Origin: Halomonas alkalisoli
GTDB taxonomy: Bacteria; Pseudomonadota; Gammaproteobacteria; Pseudomonadales; Halomonadaceae
Assembly: GCF_021412585.1 (NCBI RefSeq)
Contig: NZ_JAKCMI010000044.1
Span: 186,001 to 250,000 of the forward strand
Direction of reading: 5' to 3'
Length of the DNA stretch: 64,000 nt
Of the stretch, positions 58,464 to 64,000 are shown one piece after another. The position numbers and the translations under genes are program-made. The notes under the pieces were generated by a model, which was given only the letters and a program-made list of their open reading frames with translations, ran no database searches and was not told the DNA's origin. Position 1 is the stretch's first letter, and each line of letters opens with the position of its first letter.

Positions 58464-59270
58464 GTGAACTACCCCGATATCGATCCGGTCGCTATTTCGC
58501 TGGGTCCCTTTCAGGTCCACTGGTATGGCCTGATGTATGTGATCGGCTTCGTCGGTGCCTGGTGGCTGGGCCGCCTGCGCGCCGAGCGCGTCGGGCTGAC
58601 CCGCGACGACGTGGGCGACCTGCTGTTCTACGCTGCCATCGGCGTGGTCGCCGGTGGCCGCCTGGGCTATGCGCTCTTCTACGGCATGGGCCAATGGCTG
58701 GCCGATCCGCTCTGGGTGTTTCGGATCTGGGACGGGGGCATGAGCTTTCACGGTGGCCTGATCGGGGTGCTGCTGGCGGCACTCTGGTTCGCCAGGAAGA
58801 AGCGGATGGCATTCTTCACCCTCACCGACTTCTTTGCCCCCATGGTGCCCATTGGCCTGGGGGCAGGGCGGATCGGCAACTTCATCAACCGAGAGCTGCC
58901 GGGGCGGGTCACCGAGCTGCCCTGGGGCATGCCGTTTCCCGGCATGGGGCCGGAGCCGCGACACCCCACGGCGCTCTACGAGGCCTTCCTCGAGGGCCTG
59001 GTCCTCTTCGTGGTGCTATGGTGGGTGTCGGCGCGTCCCCGCCGTCGCGGCCTGGTTTCCGGTCTCTTCCTGCTGCTCTACGGCATCTTCCGTTTCCTGG
59101 TTGAGTTCTTCCGCCTGCCGGATGCCCATATCGGCTATCTCGCCTTCGACTGGTTCACCCTGGGCATGCTGCTGACGCTGCCGATGATCGCCTTCGGCAT
59201 CGTGCTGATCGCCTGGTCGCGCCGCCAGCCGGTGGACGAGGTGTCACGAAGTGATACTCGGCCGGAATAG
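58464..59270 (+). CDS. lgt: Prolipoprotein diacylglyceryl transferase
   Basis: Lgt attaches diacylglycerol to the cysteine of lipoprotein precursors in the inner membrane. The 268-residue protein has about seven membrane segments and the Lgt signature GAGRIGNFINRELPG near residue 133, plus HGGLIG and HPTALYEA. It starts with GTG at 58464. The gene precedes thyA, as is common in gammaproteobacteria. Confidence 0.95.
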   Translation: MNYPDIDPVAISLGPFQVHWYGLMYVIGFVGAWWLGRLRAERVGLTRDDVGDLLFYAAIGVVAGGRLGYALFYGMGQWLADPLWVFRIWDGGMSFHGGLIGVLLAALWFARKKRMAFFTLTDFFAPMVPIGLGAGRIGNFINRELPGRVTELPWGMPFPGMGPEPRHPTALYEAFLEGLVLFVVLWWVSARPRRRGLVSGLFLLLYGIFRFLVEFFRLPDAHIGYLAFDWFTLGMLLTLPMIAFGIVLIAWSRRQPVDEVSRSDTRPE

Positions 59271-59348
59271 GACGCGAGCCGGAGAGAAAGGTAGACTCTC
59301 GGCCTATCGACTATTCCATGCAAAAACCCCATGCAGAGTTCGCCAACG

Positions 59349-60203
59349 ATGCCTGACGACATGACCCAGCCTGCGTTCGAGCAGACTCCACACGAGCAGC
59401 CCCCGCTCGAGCAACCCTATCTGGACCTAATGCGGCTGGTGCTTGAACAGGGCGTGGAGCGGGACGACCGCACCGGCGTGGGTACCCGCTCGGTCTTCGG
59501 CCACCAGATGCGCTTCGACCTGTCGCGGGGCTTTCCCCTGGTGACCACCAAGAAGCTGCATCTGCGCTCCATCATCCACGAGCTGCTGTGGTTCCTGCGC
59601 GGCGACACTAACATCGCCTACCTGCGGCAGAACGGGGTGCGTATCTGGGACGAGTGGGCCGACGAGAACGGCGATCTGGGGCCGGTCTATGGCTATCAAT
59701 GGCGCAGCTGGCCCGACCCGCGAGGCGGCCATGTGGACCAGATCGTCACGCTGCTCGACCAGATTCGCACCAACCCGGGGTCCCGGCGGCTGATCGTGTC
59801 GGCCTGGAACCCGGCACTGGTCGACGAGATGGCGCTGCCGCCGTGCCACTGCCTGTTCCAGTTCCATGTGGCCAACGGGCGCCTCTCCTGCCAGCTCTAT
59901 CAGCGCAGTGCGGATATCTTCCTGGGGGTGCCCTTCAATATTGCCAGCTACGCGCTGCTGACACAGATGATCGCCCGGGTCACGGGCCTGGAGCCTGGTG
60001 ACTTCGTCCACACCCTGGGCGACGCCCATCTCTATCGCAATCATCTGGAACAGGCCGAACTGCAGCTCTCGCGCACACCGCGCCCGGCTCCGCGGCTGGT
60101 GCTGGCGCCGGGCGTCGACGAGCTGTTCAACTTCCGTTTCGAGCACATCGCCATCGAAGGCTACGACCCCCATCCCCATATCAAGGCCGAGGTGGCGGTA
60201 TGA
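59349..60203 (+). CDS. thyA: Thymidylate synthase
   Basis: ThyA methylates dUMP to dTMP with methylene-tetrahydrofolate. The conserved part begins at YLDLMRLVLEQG and includes the catalytic C166 in PPCHC, RSADIFLGVPFNIASYALL and the GDAHLYRNH stretch. About 20 residues at the front (EQTPHEQPPLEQ) are not in the E. coli enzyme and the start is uncertain: ATGs at 59331, 59349 and 59361 are all in frame and none has a clear ribosome site. The stop overlaps folA (ATGA). Confidence 0.94.
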   Translation: MPDDMTQPAFEQTPHEQPPLEQPYLDLMRLVLEQGVERDDRTGVGTRSVFGHQMRFDLSRGFPLVTTKKLHLRSIIHELLWFLRGDTNIAYLRQNGVRIWDEWADENGDLGPVYGYQWRSWPDPRGGHVDQIVTLLDQIRTNPGSRRLIVSAWNPALVDEMALPPCHCLFQFHVANGRLSCQLYQRSADIFLGVPFNIASYALLTQMIARVTGLEPGDFVHTLGDAHLYRNHLEQAELQLSRTPRPAPRLVLAPGVDELFNFRFEHIAIEGYDPHPHIKAEVAV

Positions 60204-60718
60204 ACGACGAGACACTGGTGCCGGTGGCGATGATCGCCGCGCTTTCCCGTAACCGGGTGATCGGCGTGGAGAATCAGCTGCCCTGGTATCTGCCGGAGGA
60301 CCTCAGGTTCTTCAAGCGCATGACCCAGGCCAAGCCTCTGGTCATGGGGCGCAAGACCTTCGAGTCGATCGGGCGACCCCTGCCGGGGCGGCTCAATATC
60401 GTGGTGACCCGCGACAGCACCTTCCAGCACGATGGGGTGCGTGTCTGCCATGACCTGGCGTCGGCTCTGGCGCTGGCCGACCAGCAGGCGACCATCGATG
60501 GCTGCGAGGAGATCATGGTGATGGGTGGCGGCGAGATCTACGCCCAGGCGCTGCCCTTTGCCAGCCGGCTCTATCTCACAGAGGTGGATGTCGAGGTCGA
60601 GGGCGACGCCCGTTTTCCCGAACTGGACAGCCAGCAGTGGGAGGAGGTGCAGCGGGTGCCCGGTCAGCCGGCCGATGGCCAGCCCGACTACAGTTTCGTG
60701 GAGTACCGCCGCCGCTGA
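60200..60718 (+). CDS. folA: Dihydrofolate reductase
   Basis: FolA reduces the dihydrofolate made by ThyA. The 172-residue protein has IAALSRNRVIGVENQLPWYLPEDLRFF (with the catalytic acidic residue replaced in position by the usual PEDL segment), MGRKTFESIGRPLPGR and IMVMGGGEIYAQAL (NADPH binding). It is translationally coupled to thyA. It is probably the target of trimethoprim. Confidence 0.95.
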   Translation: MNDETLVPVAMIAALSRNRVIGVENQLPWYLPEDLRFFKRMTQAKPLVMGRKTFESIGRPLPGRLNIVVTRDSTFQHDGVRVCHDLASALALADQQATIDGCEEIMVMGGGEIYAQALPFASRLYLTEVDVEVEGDARFPELDSQQWEEVQRVPGQPADGQPDYSFVEYRRR

Positions 60719-60818
60719 CGAGGGTCGCCAGCCGGCGACATTTGTCAGCGCCCGGCTTCTGGCACAAACTTGCTGGAGGCCTTGCCATTAGCCTCTGCTG
60801 TCTACCAGAGACATTCTC

Positions 60819-60867
60819 TAGAGAGTTGCCCGTAGCCTGTGGCTTGTAGAGAGTTCCCTGTAGATTG
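60819..60867 (+). repeat. Imperfect 21-base direct repeat upstream of the proQ-like gene
   Basis: TAGAGAGTTGCCCGTAGCCTG (60819-60839) recurs as TAGAGAGTTCCCTGTAGATTG (60847-60867), 28 bases apart. They lie 31-79 bases before the TTG start of the downstream gene and could be protein-binding sites in its promoter or leader. Confidence 0.4.
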
Positions 60868-60897
60868 CCTGTCAGAGCTTGCCTGGAGGATACCGGT

Positions 60898-62040
60898 TTG
60901 ATCGATGAGCGTTCACTCCGCCTGCTGAATGACCTGGAAGTCTGCGCCGACACCGTCCTCGGCGAGCTGCACGGCTCTCGCGAGCGAATCCGCGAGCTGC
61001 AGGACCGGGTGGCCGAGCTCGAGGCGGCACGCCGGGAGCTGGAAGCGGCTCGCCTGGAACTTGAAGAGGAGAATCGAGAGCTCGACGAGCAGAATCGCGA
61101 GCTGGAGGAGGACAACGCCCGGCTGCGCGAACGGCTGCGCAAGGGTGAGCCTGCTCCCACGTTTCCGGGAGCGTCGCGTCGCGCCCAGGGGCTCGCCGCG
61201 CTGATCGGGCACCGGCCACGCGACGCCAACCCAGCCGAGCAGGGCGGCCCGGTGTCTCAGGGTGAGACTGAGGCACCGGGCGAGCCGGCTGTGCCGCAGG
61301 GCGGTGACCGGCAATGGCAAGGCGGGCCAGGGCTGGGGGAGCAAGAAAAGCGAGCAGAACAGAAAGAAGCACAGAAAGAAGCACAGAAAGAAGCAGAGAG
61401 AGCGGTAGAGCAGGGCGTGCGGGACGAGGAGAAGCCGCGCAAGAACGTATCGGCCGAGCGCCAGGCCCAGCTGCCCATCGAACAGGCGCCCTCCGCCGAG
61501 GCGCTGCTGGCCGAGTGGTACCGCCGCTACCCCGATACCTTCTTCAAGGGCCACACCCGACCGTTGAAAGTGGGCATCCACCAGGATCTGGCCGCCCGGG
61601 AGCCCTGGCCCGAGAAGCTGGTGCGTCGCGCCCTGGCCGGCTACGTCAATCTGCCGCGTTATCTGAAGGCGGTGCGCGAAGGCGCACAGCGTATCGACCT
61701 GGCCGGCCAGCCGGATGGCAGCGTCGATGCCCAGGCCGCCGAACACGCCCATCGCAAACTCGAACGGCTCCAGGCCGAACGGCGGCAGCGCGGGCAGGCC
61801 GCGGGGCCCAGCCGGCAGCGTGGCGAGAAGGTCGCCAAAGGCAGTCGAGGCAGCAGCAAGGGCGGCAGTGCCAGGGGCGAGGCCCCCGACGCCCGCTCGA
61901 CGCCACGGGAGCCGCCGTCGCCTGCTCCTTCCACTCCAGCCTCTTCCGCTCCGGCCTCCAGGGCTGATCCGGAAGCGCGCATGGAGGCCAAGCTCTCGGC
62001 CCTGCTGGCCAAGCACAACAGCCAGGGCCAGGGGCGCTAG
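60898..62040 (+). CDS. ProQ/FinO-domain RNA-binding protein with N-terminal coiled coil
   Basis: The 380-residue protein has a leucine-zipper-like coiled coil (about residues 20-85, many EL/EN/RE heptads), a low-complexity linker with a QKEA repeat, and a ProQ/FinO domain at about 195-265 (LAEWYRRYPDTFFKGHTRPLK, then ALAGYVNLPRYLKAV). ProQ-type domains bind structured RNA and sRNA. The C-terminal third is rich in R, S, A and P and probably disordered. It starts with TTG at 60898, where GGAGG lies at good distance; no suitable ATG exists. Confidence 0.85.
   Translation: MIDERSLRLLNDLEVCADTVLGELHGSRERIRELQDRVAELEAARRELEAARLELEEENRELDEQNRELEEDNARLRERLRKGEPAPTFPGASRRAQGLAALIGHRPRDANPAEQGGPVSQGETEAPGEPAVPQGGDRQWQGGPGLGEQEKRAEQKEAQKEAQKEAERAVEQGVRDEEKPRKNVSAERQAQLPIEQAPSAEALLAEWYRRYPDTFFKGHTRPLKVGIHQDLAAREPWPEKLVRRALAGYVNLPRYLKAVREGAQRIDLAGQPDGSVDAQAAEHAHRKLERLQAERRQRGQAAGPSRQRGEKVAKGSRGSSKGGSARGEAPDARSTPREPPSPAPSTPASSAPASRADPEARMEAKLSALLAKHNSQGQGR
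61359..61394 (+). repeat. Perfect 12-base tandem repeat inside the ProQ-like gene
   Basis: ACAGAAAGAAGC occurs three times in a row (61359-61394), encoding QKEA repeats. Because 12 bases is a multiple of three, gain or loss of units would lengthen or shorten the linker without breaking the frame. Confidence 0.7.
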
Positions 62041-62467
62041 GAAGGTCGCAACAGAAGGTCGCCACGGAAATAGTGTTGATGCTCTGCCCTTGCCAGTCTT
62101 GTATCAGCGGGGCATCATGTGCGGGCTCATCGCTGCCAGGCAACTGTTTCGACAGGCCTGCGGCTGCGGCCCACGAGCGGGAAGCTCGCGGACTGCAATT
62201 TCAGGAGAAGGTTCCGAAGTGAAGGTAGGTCGCGAAGGAAAACAGTGTTTTTTCTTATTGCGTTCCCTCATTTCCCGGTATAGAGTTCTACCTGCGAGCA
62301 TTGGACTATAACAAGGCTTCGCTGCGGTCATGCCCGGCCCTGGCCACTTCCTGAGAAGGAACCGAGCCAAGTGCGGCGGGACCCATGCCCGGCAAGCTAC
62401 CTGCACGTGTCATTCGGATCCGTGCAGTAACGATCGAAACAGTAAGCTAGTGAAAGGAACTATCGCG
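62041..62467. other. Gene-free region before the porin gene
   Basis: This 427-base stretch has no credible gene. A hairpin (CGAGC-GGGAA-GCTCG) lies at 62174-62188, and an AT-richer patch around 62240-62310 is where a porin promoter would be expected. I did not find a clear pair of promoter boxes or an obvious small RNA, though the length would allow a regulated leader. Confidence 0.4.
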
Positions 62468-63535
62468 ATGAAAAAAACACTGTTAGCGACTGCCATTGCC
62501 GGCGCCCTGGGCGTCTCTGCTGCCGCTCAGGCGGCTACCGTTTATGACCAGGACGGCACCCGTCTGGACCTCTACGGCCGTATTGCCCTGGGTATCCAGG
62601 GTGGTGGTGAAGAGACCACTACCGACGACGAAGGGGTTGTCCGCAAGGCCAACGGCACCGAATTTGTCGACGTCTTCTCCCGCTTCGGCCTGCGCGGCAG
62701 CCAGCAGATCAGCTCCGACCTGACTGCCTTCGGTAACTTCGAGCTGCGCCCGCAGCTGGACGAAGTCAACCGCAATGCCCAGCAGGTGCGCAACAGCTTC
62801 CTGGGTCTGCGCAGCGCCAGCTTGGGTACCATCCAGGCCGGTAATTTCGACAGCTTCTACAAGGACACCGTTGGTGCGCCTTTCGATATCTACCTGAACA
62901 AGGGTTACGAGTTCACCGGCGGTAGCCACCGGGCACGCGGCGACTCCGTCGGCTATATCTCGCCGAACCTGGAAGGCTTCCAGGTCTACCTGATGGGCAA
63001 GCACCACACCGGTAACGGTAACGAGGCCGGCTCCGAGGGCAGCAACTCCTCCAAGATCAACACCGCTGGTGGTGCGGTCTATGAAGTCGACGCCCTGCGC
63101 CTGGCCCTGGGCTACGCCCAGGACCGCGAGAGCGTTGGTGGCACCGGCGAGAACATCTACGGCGGTACTGCTAGCTTCGAGTTCATGCCCGGCTTCTCCG
63201 GCCGCATTGGCTATGAGTACCAGGCTGAGGTCAACGACAAGATTGGCGTGGGCATGAGCTATGCCATCAATGAGTGGGCCTTCAACCTGGACTACTACCA
63301 CATCAGCCTGCAGGGCGATGCGAAGGATGAGGCTAACGCGGAAGATCGCGACACCAGCCGCGACTCCTGGGCCGCTGGCGCCTACTACAAGATCTCCAGC
63401 AACTTCGACGTCTTCGCCGAGGTGCACGAGAGCGATCAGCAGTCCATCACCCTGTTCGACGATGGTACTGGCGACGATCTGCGCTCCACCCGCGACAGCG
63501 TCTACTGGCTGACCGGCGTTCGCTACCACTTCTAA
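62468..63535 (+). CDS. Gram-negative general porin
   Basis: The 355-residue product starts with a signal peptide (MKKTLLATAIAGALGVSAAAQA) and continues as alternating beta-strand sequence ending in F, the signal for outer-membrane insertion. The DLYGRIALGIQ start of the mature protein and the LRGSQQISSDLTAFGNFEL segment match trimeric porins. It would allow small solutes through the outer membrane. The ATG at 62468 has AAAGGAA upstream; codon use is typical of highly expressed genes. Confidence 0.93.
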   Translation: MKKTLLATAIAGALGVSAAAQAATVYDQDGTRLDLYGRIALGIQGGGEETTTDDEGVVRKANGTEFVDVFSRFGLRGSQQISSDLTAFGNFELRPQLDEVNRNAQQVRNSFLGLRSASLGTIQAGNFDSFYKDTVGAPFDIYLNKGYEFTGGSHRARGDSVGYISPNLEGFQVYLMGKHHTGNGNEAGSEGSNSSKINTAGGAVYEVDALRLALGYAQDRESVGGTGENIYGGTASFEFMPGFSGRIGYEYQAEVNDKIGVGMSYAINEWAFNLDYYHISLQGDAKDEANAEDRDTSRDSWAAGAYYKISSNFDVFAEVHESDQQSITLFDDGTGDDLRSTRDSVYWLTGVRYHF

Positions 63536-63592
63536 TCGCCCTGTCTAACGACAAGCGAGTACAGAAGATACGTCGATTCACTCGACGACAGA

Positions 63593-63618
63593 ACCGGCCC
63601 TTCGGGGCCGGTTTTTTT
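63593..63618 (+). terminator. Intrinsic terminator of the porin gene
   Basis: ACCGGCCC and GGGCCGGT form an 8-bp stem closed by a TTCG tetraloop, followed by seven T residues. Confidence 0.92.
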
Positions 63619-63650
63619 GTAGGCTCACATTGTCGAAATCGTGGTTGCGG

Positions 63651-63664
63651 TTGATTCAGGTCAA
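63651..63664 (+). promoter_or_regulatory. FNR/ANR box upstream of the fnr-type gene
   Basis: TTGAT-TCAG-GTCAA matches the FNR consensus TTGAT-N4-ATCAA at nine of ten positions. It lies about 98 bases before the start of the next gene, whose product is itself an FNR-type regulator, which suggests self-regulation. Confidence 0.6.
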
Positions 63665-63761
63665 GGAAGGGGGCACTGTGGTCCAGTGGCTGCTGCCGGT
63701 GCAGGACAGCGCGGGCGGGCTAGGTCAGAATCTCGGTTACAGATGCAACCAAGGAGTGCCC

Positions 63762-64000
63762 ATGACGCTCGAGTCCTCTCGGCGCCAGCCGGCCAAGGCA
63801 ACACGCTGCGAGCGCTGCACCCTGCATGCGCGCTGCCTTCCCCTGGGCCTCGAACTCGACGCGCTGGAATCCTTCGAGGCCATCATCCAGCATCCGCGAC
63901 CGCTGAAGCGGGGCGAGGTGCTGGTGCGCCAGGGGGGCACGTTCGAGAGCCTGTTCGTGGTGCGCTCGGGCAGCCTCAAGCAGTCGGTGGCCCAGGAGGG
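63762..64000 (+). CDS. FNR/ANR-type oxygen-sensing regulator (truncated at window end)
   Basis: The first 79 residues show an N-terminal cysteine cluster C16-x2-C19-x5-C25 in the stretch RCERCTLHARCLPLGL, the pattern of FNR/ANR proteins that bind an oxygen-sensitive iron-sulfur cluster. The start of the cyclic-nucleotide-like domain follows (RGEVLVRQGGTFESLFVVRSGS). The remainder and the DNA-binding part lie beyond the window. AAGGAG gives a good ribosome site. The fourth cluster ligand of FNR should be further on and cannot be checked here. Confidence 0.88.
   Translation, partial: MTLESSRRQPAKATRCERCTLHARCLPLGLELDALESFEAIIQHPRPLKRGEVLVRQGGTFESLFVVRSGSLKQSVAQE

Overview
This 64 kb, GC-rich window looks like chromosomal DNA of a gammaproteobacterium, most likely a member of the Halomonadaceae. 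The basis is the rib-nus-thi-pgp block, an Rsd-type anti-sigma factor, FNR with an N-terminal cysteine cluster, a TAXI-type TRAP transporter, a general porin, the hisN-like/rppH/ptsP neighbourhood known from Pseudomonas, and several dispersed intergenic palindromes. No database search was possible, so the family-level assignment is an inference. I saw no tRNA, rRNA, CRISPR array, prophage or complete insertion sequence.

Layout. 0-2.8 kb: the end of a SulP anion transporter, a split YeeE/YedE transporter pair, a DsbG-like periplasmic oxidoreductase and a PCu(A)C copper chaperone. 2.9-8.6 kb: nrdR-ribD-ribB(A)-ribH-nusB-thiL-pgpA, with riboflavin synthase absent from its usual place and a palindromic repeat there instead. 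8.7-12.5 kb: a DUF945 protein and lon. 12.5-17.5 kb: an SDR, a TAXI TRAP transporter (binding protein and fused permease separated by a 131-bp palindrome), a repeat cluster and an orphan prephenate-dehydratase-like protein. 17.6-29.7 kb: ilvD, a Gfo/Idh/MocA oxidoreductase, nudE, yrfG, hslR, hslO, pckA, a Tat-type MsrB, a LysR regulator, a DUF1127 protein and tex. 29.8-32.9 kb: gshA, dsbB and a kynurenine-formamidase-like hydrolase.

32.9-45.6 kb is the most distinctive part: thirteen minus-strand genes in one probable operon that appear to encode uptake and aerobic CoA-dependent degradation of 2-aminobenzoate (anthranilate). They are a fused monooxygenase/reductase, an SDR, a MarR regulator, an enoyl-CoA hydratase, an acyl-CoA dehydrogenase, an aryl-CoA ligase, a five-gene branched-chain-type ABC importer, a thioesterase and a RidA-family deaminase. 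Overlapping MarR-like palindromes lie just upstream of the first gene.

45.8-50.6 kb: rsd and an RND efflux pair. 51.0-56.9 kb: mdh, a HAD phosphatase (hisN-like), rppH, ptsP and an NRDE protein. 57-64 kb: a membrane signalling protein with a receiver domain but no kinase, lgt, thyA, folA, a coiled-coil ProQ/FinO protein, a porin and the start of an fnr/anr gene with an FNR box upstream. The more unusual signals are the CoA-dependent anthranilate operon with its own RidA, the kinase-less receiver protein, the orphan PDT-like gene beside the TRAP operon, and three distinct families of intergenic palindromic repeats.
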